The notes: generated from the letters alone by a model not told the origin. A stretch of DNA of 64,000 nucleotides from JBNAGF01 sp049801055 (GCF_049801055.1 NZ_JBNAGF010000009.1:124001-188000), one strand, 5' to 3'. Counted from the stretch's first letter, positions 1 through 9,399 are shown. A program made the numbers and translations.

Positions 1-2
1 TC

Positions 3-698
3 AACTCTGCGCTTCAGACGAAGGTTGACGAACAGGTACAAGAGATCGAACGTGTTGGGCAATTGCGCCAGTTTCTGTCTCCTGCCGTTGCAGACGCATT
101 CGTTTCGTCTGGTGACGATAGTGCCTTAAAAAGCCATCGCGCTTTGATCGCGACCCTGTTTTGCGACATCCGCGGGTTCACAGCGTTCTGCGAAACGGCT
201 GAGCCGGAGGAAACGATCGAGGTCTTGCAGACCTATCACGAAGAAATGGGCAATCTGATCTCGGAACACGGCGGCGGTGTGGACAAGAGAATGGGTGACG
301 GGATTATGGTGATCTTCAACGACCCGATTCAGCGTGACGATCCAGCCGGCGACGCGGTTCGCCTCGCGATCGCGATGCGCTCACGAATGCAGGATCTTTG
401 CGCCAAATGGAAACGCGTTGGCCATAGACTTGGATTTGGGGTCGGGATCTCTCTTGGCTACGCGACGGTGGGAATAGTCGGGTCCAAGGGCCGGTTTGAC
501 TACACTGCTTCCGGAACCGTTGTGAACACAGCTGCGCGGCTTTGTGATGTGGCCGAAGATGGCGAAATTCTTCTTGCTCCACGAGCTTGGGCGGCAGTTG
601 ACGGAGCTTTCACGTCGGCAAGCAGGGGCGAGATCGACATCAAGGGCATCCGTGAACCAATTGAAGTCTTTGCGCTCGGTGATCAAACTGCCGACTAA
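3..698 (+). CDS. class III adenylate/guanylate cyclase, C-terminal part (5' end outside window)
   Basis: The reading frame is already open at base 3, so the N-terminus and any sensor domain lie upstream. The visible part begins with a helical, coiled-coil-like linker (EQVQEIERVGQLRQF) and then a complete cyclase catalytic domain. Metal-binding aspartates are seen in FCDIRGFT and in MGDGIMVIF. The substrate-selecting lysine is probably the one in VDKRMGD and the partner position is the Thr of FDYTASG, the K/T pattern common in bacterial adenylate cyclases (class IIIb). Transition-state Asn and Arg are in VVNTAARL. By family knowledge it makes cAMP from ATP and is usually driven by an N-terminal sensor. 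The next gene starts about 115 bp downstream on the same strand. Catalytic call is firm; cAMP specificity is inference. Confidence 0.9.
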   Translation, partial: NSALQTKVDEQVQEIERVGQLRQFLSPAVADAFVSSGDDSALKSHRALIATLFCDIRGFTAFCETAEPEETIEVLQTYHEEMGNLISEHGGGVDKRMGDGIMVIFNDPIQRDDPAGDAVRLAIAMRSRMQDLCAKWKRVGHRLGFGVGISLGYATVGIVGSKGRFDYTASGTVVNTAARLCDVAEDGEILLAPRAWAAVDGAFTSASRGEIDIKGIREPIEVFALGDQTAD

Positions 699-813
699 AC
701 AACATCGCCTGAAGGGCCCAATCAAATTTGGCCACGATTTGATTTGGCGGCCACAATATGTTGCGCTAGGTTTCCGAACAACGGCCAAGTGTTGGTTTTC
801 GGGAGCAATAACC

Positions 814-2442
814 GTGCATATACAACTCAGACTTTTTTCGTTCGGTTTTGCTATCCTGTTTCTTTTGATACTGCCAGTTCAGACCATCGCGGCTCCTGTT
901 TCCGAGCAGATAAAAACCCTTCTTGACGCAAATGGCGCAGCAACCTCGGCAAAGGTTCAGAATACCAGCCTTGATGCCAAGATTCTTGTCCCGCGTTTTT
1001 ATGAACAACGCGGATTTGCACCTGCCTGGGAAGACGCTCAAGCCGTGGAGGAGTTGCTGGGTGAGCTGAAATTCGGTGTCGAACAAGGTTTTGAGCCCGA
1101 AGATTTCCATTTTCTCAAACTTCAGGAACTGGCCGCAGCCGCCCAGGGTGGCGGCACCGAAGCGCAGGCGATGTTTGATATTGTCGCCACCGACGCCGCC
1201 GTAAAGCTGATCCATCATCTTGTCTTTGGCAAAGTGGATCCGGCCGCGCTGCACGACGAATGGAATTTTTCCAAGACCGTCATCGAACAGGACCCAGCCG
1301 TTATTCTAAACGAGTACATCAATGGCGAAGGGTTCCCCGCTTTGATAAACCGGATCGCTGTCGACAATCCTCAGTACCGAATGCTGGTGGGTGCGCTGGC
1401 AAGATACCGGACAATCGCAGAGCAGGGGGGTTGGCCGCACGTTCCTGACCAAACCGTTCTGAAACCCGGCATGACCGATCCGGCGGTTGCCGTTCTGCGG
1501 CAGAGGTTCGCCGCCGAAGGTGTCCTGCGCGCAATGGCTACGGACGCGACCTCAGAGAACAACATCGATCCGCACTGGGTTTATGACGATAAATTGGCCG
1601 AAGATGTGAAAGCTTTTCAGACGCGTCACGGGCTGGAAGCGGACGGCGTAATCGGACCAAGAACCTTTTTGTCGCTCAATCAACCGGTCGAAGATCGCAT
1701 CAACAAGATTCGACTGAGCCTTGAACGCGGCCGCTGGCTCATGCGCGAAACCGGGGATGAATTTGTTCTGGTCAACATCGCCGGCGCGCGAACCTATCTG
1801 GTCAAGTCAGACGGCACGCTTTGGACGACACGGTCGATCACCGGTTCGGCATATCGGAAGACACCCGTGTTCCGCGATGAAATCAAATACATGGAGTTCA
1901 ACCCGACCTGGACCGTGCCAGCCTCCATTTTCCGAAAGGATAAGCTGTCGCGCATACGCAAGGATCCGGGCTATCTGAGCCGCAATAATTACATCGTTCG
2001 CAACAGCAACGGACAGGTCATTCCGACCAATGCAGTCAACTGGAGTGCAAACAATCCCGGCGTCACGCTGGTACAGAAACCCGGACCGGAGAATGCACTG
2101 GGCCTAGTTAAATTCATGTTTCCGAACAAATACTCGGTCTATCTGCACGACACGAATGACAAGGGTTTGTTCGATCGAAATGAACGCAACCTGAGCTCGG
2201 GCTGCGTTCGTCTGGAGTATCCATTTGAGTTTGCCAATCTCCTGATGGAGGGCGATCCGGAATGGAGTCAGGAAAAGATGCAAGCGATCCTTGACAGCGG
2301 AAAGACCACACGCGTTGACCTGCCCAACCCAATTCCGGTGCTGTTGACCTATTGGACCGCATGGGTCGAAGGAGATCAGGTCCATTTTCGAGAAGATCCA
2401 TACCAGCGGGACGGACCAATTCTTGAGGCGCTCAAGAGGTGA
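814..2442 (+). CDS. periplasmic L,D-transpeptidase (YcbB/LdtD-like) with peptidoglycan-binding domain
   Basis: This enzyme forms 3-3 cross-links in peptidoglycan or attaches lipoprotein to it. I chose the GTG at 814 because it begins a clean signal peptide (Leu/Phe-rich core ending near QTIAAP) and has GGGAG 8 bases upstream; the open frame continues further upstream but over the preceding gene. The order is signal peptide, an N-terminal scaffold region typical of the YcbB group, a PG_binding_1 domain at about residues 215-290 (LAEDVKAFQTRHGLEADG), then the YkuD catalytic domain. The catalytic signature is present as HDTNDKGLF followed by SSGCVR, with the nucleophilic Cys near residue 464. 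Length (542 aa) is usual for this subgroup. It appears monocistronic, ending at a 9-bp hairpin. Confidence 0.92.
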   Translation: MHIQLRLFSFGFAILFLLILPVQTIAAPVSEQIKTLLDANGAATSAKVQNTSLDAKILVPRFYEQRGFAPAWEDAQAVEELLGELKFGVEQGFEPEDFHFLKLQELAAAAQGGGTEAQAMFDIVATDAAVKLIHHLVFGKVDPAALHDEWNFSKTVIEQDPAVILNEYINGEGFPALINRIAVDNPQYRMLVGALARYRTIAEQGGWPHVPDQTVLKPGMTDPAVAVLRQRFAAEGVLRAMATDATSENNIDPHWVYDDKLAEDVKAFQTRHGLEADGVIGPRTFLSLNQPVEDRINKIRLSLERGRWLMRETGDEFVLVNIAGARTYLVKSDGTLWTTRSITGSAYRKTPVFRDEIKYMEFNPTWTVPASIFRKDKLSRIRKDPGYLSRNNYIVRNSNGQVIPTNAVNWSANNPGVTLVQKPGPENALGLVKFMFPNKYSVYLHDTNDKGLFDRNERNLSSGCVRLEYPFEFANLLMEGDPEWSQEKMQAILDSGKTTRVDLPNPIPVLLTYWTAWVEGDQVHFREDPYQRDGPILEALKR

Positions 2443-2470
2443 CCACACGGCTCAATCAGCAGTGTGGTCA
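2440..2470. terminator. 9-bp inverted repeat after the L,D-transpeptidase gene
   Basis: TGACCACAC at 2440-2448 is perfectly complementary to GTGTGGTCA at 2462-2470, with a 13-nt loop. The stem includes the stop codon of the transpeptidase gene. It lies between two convergent genes, so it may end transcription from both sides, but there is no T-tract on either side. Confidence 0.45.
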
Positions 2471-2495
2471 GAATTCTCAGAAGAACGTATGGATC

Positions 2496-2681
2496 CTAAT
2501 GCATCACCATACTTGCCACGAATGCTGCAAGGGTGAAGCCAAATGCAATGAACGCCAGACCCCTGATCGTAGCCGCTGCACCTTGAACTTTTGTCGTTTC
2601 ATAAGCGCTCTGTTCGGACAGTTCAGGAAGCAGGTTTGCCTTGCTTGATTTGAACAGCCCTTCGTCTTCAATGATGTTCAT
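2496..2681 (-). CDS. small single-pass membrane protein (61 aa), unknown function
   Basis: I do not recognise a family. The frame is longer, but the ATG at 2681 (MNIIEDEGLF) is preferred because a run GGGGGGA lies just upstream as a ribosome binding site. The protein has a polar N-terminal half of about 38 residues and one hydrophobic segment at the C-terminus (GLAFIAFGFTLAAFVASMV), which suggests a tail-anchored inner-membrane peptide. It is convergent with the transpeptidase gene and has its own roughly 250-bp upstream spacer (2682-2928), in which I see no other gene. Coding status rests on the ribosome binding site and the sensible amphipathic/hydrophobic layout. Confidence 0.55.
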   Translation of the reverse strand: MNIIEDEGLFKSSKANLLPELSEQSAYETTKVQGAAATIRGLAFIAFGFTLAAFVASMVMH

Positions 2682-2928
2682 AATGTCCCCCCCGGAAATT
2701 TGTTTCTTAATCTGATGAATAAGAACCAGCTTAGGCCAGAAGGTCGTGTTCAACGAAGCAAGAAGTGATTTTGCGCGAGTGTTCGACCCGTTTCTCTGTT
2801 GGCGCAGAAACAAAGCCGTTCATGCCGGGTTGCCAGTTTCGAATGTAGCAACAAACAACGTCATTGGACAAAACCTACGGCATCCAAAAGCTGAATACCG
2901 AAGGGCGATTCTCTCTCGTCCGTTGTCC

Positions 2929-4005
2929 TTATTGATCGGATTGCTCAGGCTCTGTTGTCGCTGGCTGGTCAGTAGATGCTGGCGGAACGTTTTCCGGTCG
3001 GAACCCCAAAAGCTCGGCCGTTTGCACATCGACAACTCCGGTTGGGTCCATTTCGTTGTCATATTGGAACCACTGAAGCGCATTGTCCGTCCCTGACCCG
3101 AACACGCCATCAACCCCACCGACATCATATCCGGCACCGACCAGTCGGTTTTGCAGGTCGCGGACAACTTCGCCCCGGGTCAGGGGATCGGTGAGGGAAA
3201 GCCCTACGACGCTTGTTGGCTCAGAGGCAGCTTCCCCCTCAGGATCGGATACGATCTCATAGACCTGCTGATCGTCGTGATAGGTCGACCGGTAGAGCAC
3301 CCCATTGCATTCATACAGTGTTTCGCCTTCGTATTGGACCTTCTGACATTCCTGATCGTCCGGCAGGTCGGTTACAAAGGCCAAGGTTGAACCCACAAGA
3401 GCGGCGGTAAAGAACCAGCCCCATGTCGAGTTCCAATAGTAATCGCCCCAATGATAATGTGGTGGGCGGTAGTATGGCGGTCTCACATGTGGCGGATGCC
3501 ATCCCGGAGGACGGGTATGCGGAGGCCTCCATCCCGGTGGCCGTGCACTTGGTGGGCGCGATCCGGGCGGTCGCCCGGCAATGGGTCGGTCGCCCGGCGG
3601 GCGTGGCCGGCTGTTCGGAGGTCTTTGGCCGGGAAGATCGGCACCGGGTCGCGGTTTTGCTGGCAACGTGGATGGTCGGTCTGCACCACCTCCGGGCCGC
3701 GCGACCTCTCGCTTCGGCTGAGCCGGGCGCTGCACGGCTGGTGCGGGCTGGGTGCTCGGGCGGGTCGGTCTCGCCGCCGGTTGCCTTTGTGGCTGTCTTG
3801 ACGGCTGCGGGCGTGTTCTGGCACCGCTTGGACGGGCTCTGCTGGGAGAAGAGAAACCGCCGCCGCGACCGCCACGTGGCCCTGCCTCTGCTTCCTCGAC
3901 AGCAGGGGACAGGCGTATAATGCTTTCCGGCGAAGTCCCGACTGCCAATAAAAACGCCAGCCATCCAAGAAACCAAAATCTCATGGTTGTGCCCCCGACA
4001 CTCAT
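2929..4005 (-). CDS. proline/arginine-rich secreted protein with C-terminal peptidoglycan-binding domain
   Basis: The protein starts with a signal-peptide-like stretch (RFWFLGWLAFLLAVG), continues with about 150 residues rich in Pro, Arg and Gly with repeated RPPG-type units, has a second hydrophobic stretch after the HPPH/RPPYYRPP region (FFTAALVGSTLAF), and ends with a PG_binding_1 domain (about residues 269-335; TRGEVVRDLQNRLVGAGYDV, then GGVDGVFG). The start at 4005 makes an ATGA overlap with the upstream gene and implies translational coupling; the ATG at 3984, with a GGGGG run 7 bases before it, is an equally plausible start. The likely role is a cell-wall-associated structural protein. 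No catalytic domain is visible. Opposite-strand frames here are artefacts of the repetitive composition. Confidence 0.75.
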   Translation of the reverse strand: MSVGGTTMRFWFLGWLAFLLAVGTSPESIIRLSPAVEEAEAGPRGGRGGGFSSPSRARPSGARTRPQPSRQPQRQPAARPTRPSTQPAPAVQRPAQPKREVARPGGGADRPSTLPAKPRPGADLPGQRPPNSRPRPPGDRPIAGRPPGSRPPSARPPGWRPPHTRPPGWHPPHVRPPYYRPPHYHWGDYYWNSTWGWFFTAALVGSTLAFVTDLPDDQECQKVQYEGETLYECNGVLYRSTYHDDQQVYEIVSDPEGEAASEPTSVVGLSLTDPLTRGEVVRDLQNRLVGAGYDVGGVDGVFGSGTDNALQWFQYDNEMDPTGVVDVQTAELLGFRPENVPPASTDQPATTEPEQSDQ

Positions 4006-4799
4006 CGTTCGACCACCGGCGTGGACCATGTCATCTGTTCAAAGCTGTCGTCGGGTTGGAAATGAAACGTCCCTTCCCCAATCTCGGGCGAAAAATCCCA
4101 AGATGTGAAATAGGCGCGGTATTGCGGCCAGCCTTGAGTATAGGGGTCTGTTCCAACCAGCATGACAAGTTCCGGATTAACCGCGTCGGCCAGAACCCAG
4201 ACTTGCCAGTCATTGTCGTAGTTTGAGAATGCGAGGTGATGAACCGCCCGACCCGCCAGCCTCGTCTCTCCAAGATAGGCCGCGGCAGTCGCATCGTTGA
4301 TCAACTCGGATCTGCTTCCATTCGTAAGAACCTGCCACATTGGCAGAGTCACCCCAAACTTCTCTTGAGTGGCGTCAGCCAGTTCGTCGATCCCGCCAGC
4401 AAAACGCGCCTCGGCAAAAACGAGATTGTCGCGATCCACAACCTGAAATGTCGAACCGTCAAAGAAATACTCGCGCGTTTCCGATCCATTCTCGGAATAG
4501 GAATACAACCCCTTACCGCGCGCCATAACGTTCCTGCCACTGCGAACTCGGGTGAGTTTCTCCCGTCCGTCGACGACCTGATCGTAAGAAACAAACCAGT
4601 CAACACTGAGTGCCTCCTGACCGGAAAGATATTCTATCGCCAGAGAAAGCACCTCGACTGCTCTGGGATCGATTGCAGGAGCTTCCTTGCCTTCTTCTTC
4701 AGCCGAAACACCAGAAGACGGCAAGACTCCCGCCAACGTCAAACAAGCCGACAGGCCGAATGAGCGGGCGTATAACGGCAGAAACTTTAAGCGCAGCAT
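4002..4799 (-). CDS. DUF2092 family periplasmic protein
   Basis: The product matches my memory of DUF2092 predicted periplasmic proteins: a central stretch with DWFVSYDQVVDGREKL, then YFFDGSTFQVVD, then a lipocalin-like C-terminal half with HHLAFSNYDNDWQVWV and a closing FTSWDFSP motif. A signal peptide follows the ATG at 4799 (MLRLKFLPLYARSFGLSACL), so I prefer this over the longer open frame to 4835; no strong Shine-Dalgarno sequence is visible. It is related in fold to LolA/LolB-type barrels, and a role in envelope lipid or lipoprotein handling is only inference. The stop overlaps the start of the downstream PG-binding gene, so the two probably form an operon. Confidence 0.8.
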   Translation of the reverse strand: MLRLKFLPLYARSFGLSACLTLAGVLPSSGVSAEEEGKEAPAIDPRAVEVLSLAIEYLSGQEALSVDWFVSYDQVVDGREKLTRVRSGRNVMARGKGLYSYSENGSETREYFFDGSTFQVVDRDNLVFAEARFAGGIDELADATQEKFGVTLPMWQVLTNGSRSELINDATAAAYLGETRLAGRAVHHLAFSNYDNDWQVWVLADAVNPELVMLVGTDPYTQGWPQYRAYFTSWDFSPEIGEGTFHFQPDDSFEQMTWSTPVVER

Positions 4800-5237
4800 G
4801 CAGTTGAGCTTGCGACATCGACGATGCCCAAGCAAGCACTTTGAAACTTTTCAGAAATTTCTACTTGTCGAAGCAACCCGGAGAGAGAGAGGGATTTCTT
4901 ACTGAGATCGCCTGATTGCGGCAGGCTCCGGAGTCGAGCGATTTTTAGGCTTGTAGGGCCGGCCTGACTACCGAACATCAAACAACCGAAACGATCCGCT
5001 GGCAGACAGATGTCGGTTTGCGCCCCAAGTCATCCTCATTCTTGCCACATTTGGACACCGAATTGGCTTTTTAGCATCGGAGATCGGAATTTTTTCGCCC
5101 ATTTCATAGCATCTTACCGTTTGGTCGGCGGTGACTTGCCGATGCAGGAAACTTCCTTGCCGCCGGGCCGCTAAAGCCCCAAAAATCACCCAATTCGCAC
5201 GTATCCAAAACAACAGGCACACCAATGGAACCGCGAA
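4800..5237. other. non-coding divergent spacer
   Basis: About 440 bp separate the divergent DUF2092 gene and the RTX gene. It is lower in GC than its surroundings in places and must hold both promoters. I see a short GA repeat (GAGAGAGAGA near 4883) but no convincing dyad, RNA gene or conserved small ORF. Confidence 0.5.
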
Positions 5238-8200
5238 ATGGCTAACAAGCAGAACCCACTTTCTATCGACCCCACATTCAGCAGTTTGAACACCCGGACC
5301 TACACAGGTTCTGAAGGTGATTACATGGATGTTGGTCATCATGCGTCATTGTCGCTTGGTTCTGGGACGATATCACTGAGCTTTTCGGCATCCAGCCTTC
5401 CGGGTGACCAGGCGATCCTGTCGAAGGACGGATCGGGGCGCGAGAATGGTGGCCACCTGACGGTCTGGCTCAAGGATGGCACCCTGATCATCACGCAGGA
5501 GAACGCCACCTCGACCGAATGGCTGAAGGTTCCCGAGCTGGTTCTGAACGCGAACCAGACCTATCATCTGGGCCTGAGTTTCGGCGAACAGGGCCTGCAG
5601 GTCTGGCTTGACGGTGCGCTGGTCGCGGCCGAGCCCGAGTTCAAGCAGGGCATCGACATGAACGACCGATCGCTGGTGATCGGCGGCAGCCGGGCCTGGC
5701 GCGACAATGATGGTCAGAGTGCCCATTCGCTGTTCCAGGGCGAGATCGGCGACGTCATGGTCTTTGACCGCCAGCTTGGTGGCAATGACATGCGCTCGCT
5801 GGCGTCGGCGGTCGACCCGGCGCTTGATGATGCGGCCAAGATGGACGCGCTGATGGAGGATCTTCTGCCTCTGCTGGGCGATATTCACCACGGATCCGAC
5901 ACGCTCAAGCAGATCATGCAGGAGTATGGCGTATCCGAGCACGGGCATTTCGCAAACATGCTGCCAATGCGGCACGGATCCAGCACCGCCGACACGGTGA
6001 CCGGCACGGATAGCGCCGAAGCGATCAACGGCTGGAGCAGTGACGACCTGGTTGATGGCCGGGGTGGCAATGACGTGCTGCAGGGCAGTTATGGCAATGA
6101 CACGCTGATGGGCGGCACCGGCAACGACATTCTCGATGGCGGCCATGGCGAAGACAGCCTGCTGGGCGGCGATGGCAATGACCTGCTGATCAGCCGGGCA
6201 GATGGCCGCGAAGGCGAGATCTTCTATGATCCGAACCGGAGCGAGGGCGACCCGCTGGGTGAGTTGACCAACGGCAAGCTATACCCCGATCAGCCGATCC
6301 CGGCCGATGACGTCCTGATTGGTGGCGCTGGCGCGGACATCTTTTATTTCCAGACACTTATCAATGCCAAGCAGCGGTATATCGAAAAGCATACCCGTGA
6401 TGATGGCAGCATCAACTGGCACGGTGTGGCCGGCGAGAACGACAAACTGCACGACCACTGGGTCGACATTATGGGCAAGGATGTGGTCAAGGACTTCAGT
6501 CGCGCCGAAGGTGACCGGCTGGTGATCGAGGGCCATACGACCAAGATCCTCTCGGTCAGCTACGGAGATATAAATTCCGACGGGATCATGGATCACTCGG
6601 TGATCTCGCTCTATTCCGATCAGGGCAACAACGGTGGGGCGCATAATGACGACCGTTTGGGCCAGATCACGGTCTATGGCGATCTGGTGAAACTGTCGGA
6701 TATCGAACAGACCTCCAAACCCGCATACGGCATCATCCACAGCATCGACGATCTGCGCGAAGCCGTGGCCCCGCAATCCAAAGGCACCGAAGCCGCCCCC
6801 ATCGCCCCCCCGGCAAGACTGCCCGCAGAAAAAGACCTCAACATCGGAAACCTCAAAAATCCCGTCTTCGCTATGACAGGAACCAACACGTTCAAAGCGG
6901 ATGAACGAGCGCCGATGATTGTCGATCATACCGACCGGCTCGATCTGGTTCAGGGCACGATTGCGTTCAACTTCCAGATCACGGAGCTACTGGATCACCA
7001 GGTTCTCTTCTCCAAGGATGCGGAAGGATACGGGAATGGTGGCCACATAACAGCATTCCTGGACTCAAAAGGCAGCCTGCTTATCCGACTTCAGGACATC
7101 AACGAAACGTTCTACCTGAAAGCCCAGCTAGGCTTGCAAGTAGACAAATCCTACGATTTCGGGCTGACCTTTGGCGAACACGGGGTCGAACTGAGCCTCG
7201 ACGGTGCGCGTGTGGCCTTTGATCCGGACATTGTTTTTGATCTTGCCCAGAACACCGAAGCCTTGATCATTGGTGCAAGTGGCTGGAACAACGCTCCGGG
7301 TCAAACCGATCGAGTTGGCAGCCATTTTAGCGGGACAATCAGCGACTTTGTCATTTTTGATCAACCGCTTACAACAGATCAGATGAAAGCTGCCGGTTTC
7401 GGCAAAGGAGAGATCGGACAGCTGGGCAATAGCAGCGGAAATCCCGGGATGGATGTCTATGGCTCTACTGACGCAGACGTGTTGAACGGAGGTGAAGGCG
7501 ACGACTACATGTCCGGCGCGGCCAACAACGACCAGATGATCGGCGCCGAAGGCAATGACACAATCGAAGGCGGCACCGGTGACGACACGATTGACGGCGG
7601 CATAGGCAACGACCGATTGAACGGCGATTTGGGTGATGATGTGCTGAAAGGCGGAGCCGGCAGTGACTGGCTGACACCTGGAAGCGGATCGGACATGATC
7701 GACGGCGGCGCTGGAACCGACATGGTGAGCTTCTTCGACTTGTCGAAATCGGTTCGGGTGCTGCTCAAGAATGGAACCGTTGAATCCGGCACCGACAGCA
7801 ACACGATCGTTGGCGTTGAGAATGTAACGGGGTCGGTTTTTGGCGACTACATCGAAGGGAATGACGGGGCGAACAGACTTCGCGGCTTGGGAGACTATGA
7901 TTGGATGGTCGGTTCGGGTGGCGGCGATACCTTTGACGGTGGCAATGGCCGGGACATGGTTTCATATGTTCACTCGCAAACAGGTGTGATCGTAGATCTC
8001 GGCTTGGGCCTCGGGTTGGCCGGGCAGGCACAAGGTGATCGATACACGTCGATCGAGCGGGTGACCGGTTCTGTTTTCAACGACAAACTTCTCGGCTCAG
8101 AGGGAGAAGATGATTTCCGCGGCCTCGGCGGATATGACTGGTTCGTCGGTTCGGGCGGAGGAAAGGACCGCTATGACGGCGGGAGCGGCGATGACATGGT

Positions 8201-8612
8201 TGCGTACTCGTCATCCACGTCGGGCGTCGAAGCCAGTCTGCTGTTGGGGCGCGGCAGCAAAGGTGATGCTGCACAGGATCTGTACACCAGCATCGAGGGG
8301 CTGACCGGATCGGGCTTTGACGACATACTCACCGGTGATCACGGCCGAAACCGACTGCGTGGCCTGAATGGCGAAGACACCCTGATCGGCAATGCCGGGG
8401 TCGACCGGCTTGAAGGCGGCAAAGGGAACGACATACTCGATGGCGGCGCTGACTGGGATTATGCGATCTTCAGCGGAAACCGGTCCGACTACGATATCAG
8501 CACGCTTGGTATGACAACAACCGTGCGAGACCTGCGCGTATCTGGCGATGGGCTGGATACTCTGGTCAATATCGAGGCGCTGCAATTTGCGGACGATATC
8601 ATGTATCTGTGA
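5238..8612 (+). CDS. secreted RTX protein with two LamG-like domains
   Basis: A 1124-aa calcium-binding repeat protein. A LamG/concanavalin A-like domain lies at about residues 30-195 (ISLSFSASSLPGDQAILSKD ... GLQVWLDGALV) and a second, diverged copy at about 565-720 (IAFNFQITELLDHQVLFSKD ... GVELSLDGARV). Between and after them are RTX nonapeptide blocks of the GGxGxD type at about 255-320, 745-840 and 865-1090 (for example GGTGNDILDGG and GGKGNDILDGG), which bind Ca2+ outside the cell. There is no signal peptide, as expected for type I secretion with a C-terminal signal; the tail (DGLDTLVNIEALQFADD) is typical. A TolC-ABC-HlyD set lies 12.5 kb downstream and could export it. The LamG domains suggest carbohydrate or surface binding. 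The substrate is unknown. Confidence 0.92.
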   Translation: MANKQNPLSIDPTFSSLNTRTYTGSEGDYMDVGHHASLSLGSGTISLSFSASSLPGDQAILSKDGSGRENGGHLTVWLKDGTLIITQENATSTEWLKVPELVLNANQTYHLGLSFGEQGLQVWLDGALVAAEPEFKQGIDMNDRSLVIGGSRAWRDNDGQSAHSLFQGEIGDVMVFDRQLGGNDMRSLASAVDPALDDAAKMDALMEDLLPLLGDIHHGSDTLKQIMQEYGVSEHGHFANMLPMRHGSSTADTVTGTDSAEAINGWSSDDLVDGRGGNDVLQGSYGNDTLMGGTGNDILDGGHGEDSLLGGDGNDLLISRADGREGEIFYDPNRSEGDPLGELTNGKLYPDQPIPADDVLIGGAGADIFYFQTLINAKQRYIEKHTRDDGSINWHGVAGENDKLHDHWVDIMGKDVVKDFSRAEGDRLVIEGHTTKILSVSYGDINSDGIMDHSVISLYSDQGNNGGAHNDDRLGQITVYGDLVKLSDIEQTSKPAYGIIHSIDDLREAVAPQSKGTEAAPIAPPARLPAEKDLNIGNLKNPVFAMTGTNTFKADERAPMIVDHTDRLDLVQGTIAFNFQITELLDHQVLFSKDAEGYGNGGHITAFLDSKGSLLIRLQDINETFYLKAQLGLQVDKSYDFGLTFGEHGVELSLDGARVAFDPDIVFDLAQNTEALIIGASGWNNAPGQTDRVGSHFSGTISDFVIFDQPLTTDQMKAAGFGKGEIGQLGNSSGNPGMDVYGSTDADVLNGGEGDDYMSGAANNDQMIGAEGNDTIEGGTGDDTIDGGIGNDRLNGDLGDDVLKGGAGSDWLTPGSGSDMIDGGAGTDMVSFFDLSKSVRVLLKNGTVESGTDSNTIVGVENVTGSVFGDYIEGNDGANRLRGLGDYDWMVGSGGGDTFDGGNGRDMVSYVHSQTGVIVDLGLGLGLAGQAQGDRYTSIERVTGSVFNDKLLGSEGEDDFRGLGGYDWFVGSGGGKDRYDGGSGDDMVAYSSSTSGVEASLLLGRGSKGDAAQDLYTSIEGLTGSGFDDILTGDHGRNRLRGLNGEDTLIGNAGVDRLEGGKGNDILDGGADWDYAIFSGNRSDYDISTLGMTTTVRDLRVSGDGLDTLVNIEALQFADDIMYL

Positions 8613-8988
8613 GCGGATTTCGCCGTATCTTTTTCCGCGCCGGCACCTCAGGCTGCTGGTGCGGGCAACCGCCGTCGTGACAAGAAGTTTCGCTCATTCC
8701 AGCGCGTGAAAGGCACCAACTTTCCTGCTTTCTGCATCTCTGGGAATGGGTAGTGCCTCGGGCGAGAACCGCTCACTTTCCGCTGATCTGCGATCGTGGC
8801 TTTGGGCCTTCCCATGCGTTAACCGGCAATTTTCCACCGAAAAATCTCACACAACATTTCATCAAATTCCTGCAATGAAATATAACGCTGGGGAAAAGTG
8901 AGCGGTAACAGCCGCTTGTAATTTGGGGGCATCAAATCCGGATTTGGCTGCATTATGTTTCAATCATCCAAGAATGGAGGGTTGAGAA
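8613..8988. other. non-coding region with nested inverted repeats upstream of the 79-aa gene
   Basis: No convincing gene. After the RTX stop there is an imperfect GC-rich hairpin (about 8637-8666) that could act as a terminator. Further on, CCGCTCACTT (8769-8778) is complementary to AAGTGAGCGG (8896-8905), and inside that span ATTTCAT (8856-8862) is complementary to ATGAAAT (8875-8881). This could be a folded 5' leader of the next gene, or a small RNA. Confidence 0.4.
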
Positions 8989-9228
8989 ATGGACATAGTT
9001 CAGAACCAGGCCTGGGAAGCTGCATGCTCAATGACGCCGCGCGAAGTAATGAGTTTTTACAGAATTGCAGGCCAGCAAGATCCGTTGCATCTGGAAGTTT
9101 ACGAAAACTATCGCAAGCGGGGTGAATTCTCCTCAGTGAACCAGATGTTCCACTTCTACAGCGATGCGGCGGATATGCATGAGGCAGCGTACCTCGCGAA
9201 CCAGTTCGAGACCAAAGGCAACGCATAA
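8989..9228 (+). CDS. small soluble protein (79 aa), unknown function
   Basis: I do not recognise it. The start is well supported by GGAGGG 7 bases upstream of the ATG. The protein is mostly helical in appearance, hydrophilic and without a signal peptide or membrane segment; it has several aromatic residues (FYRIAGQQDPLHLEVYENYR, MFHFYSD) and ends in FETKGNA. It stands alone, with about 375 bp of non-coding DNA before it and a hairpin after it. A role as a small regulatory or stress protein is a guess. Confidence 0.65.
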   Translation: MDIVQNQAWEAACSMTPREVMSFYRIAGQQDPLHLEVYENYRKRGEFSSVNQMFHFYSDAADMHEAAYLANQFETKGNA

Positions 9229-9376
9229 CAACGTTCCCTAGACAAGGCATATCGGGCCATTCAATCCCATGACTTTCGGCTATGTCCGCGTGATCCATAT
9301 TCGGATCGGGAGGATGGTCTCATGCCGACGATAACTAAAACACGCCCGACCAGCGTTCCCGCCAGCACGGGTTAAC

Positions 9377-9399
9377 GGTCCGGAATGACAACCCGGACC
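9377..9399. terminator. 7-bp GC-rich hairpin between convergent genes
   Basis: GGTCCGG at 9377-9383 pairs with CCGGACC at 9393-9399 around a 9-nt loop. It sits between the 79-aa gene (plus) and the BCCT/29-aa pair (minus), which fits a bidirectional terminator, but no T-run follows. Confidence 0.4.

Noticed and set aside
4968..5342. 124-aa minus-strand frame in the spacer before the RTX gene
   Set aside because: It runs into the start of the RTX gene, has no good ribosome binding site, and lacks recognisable features.
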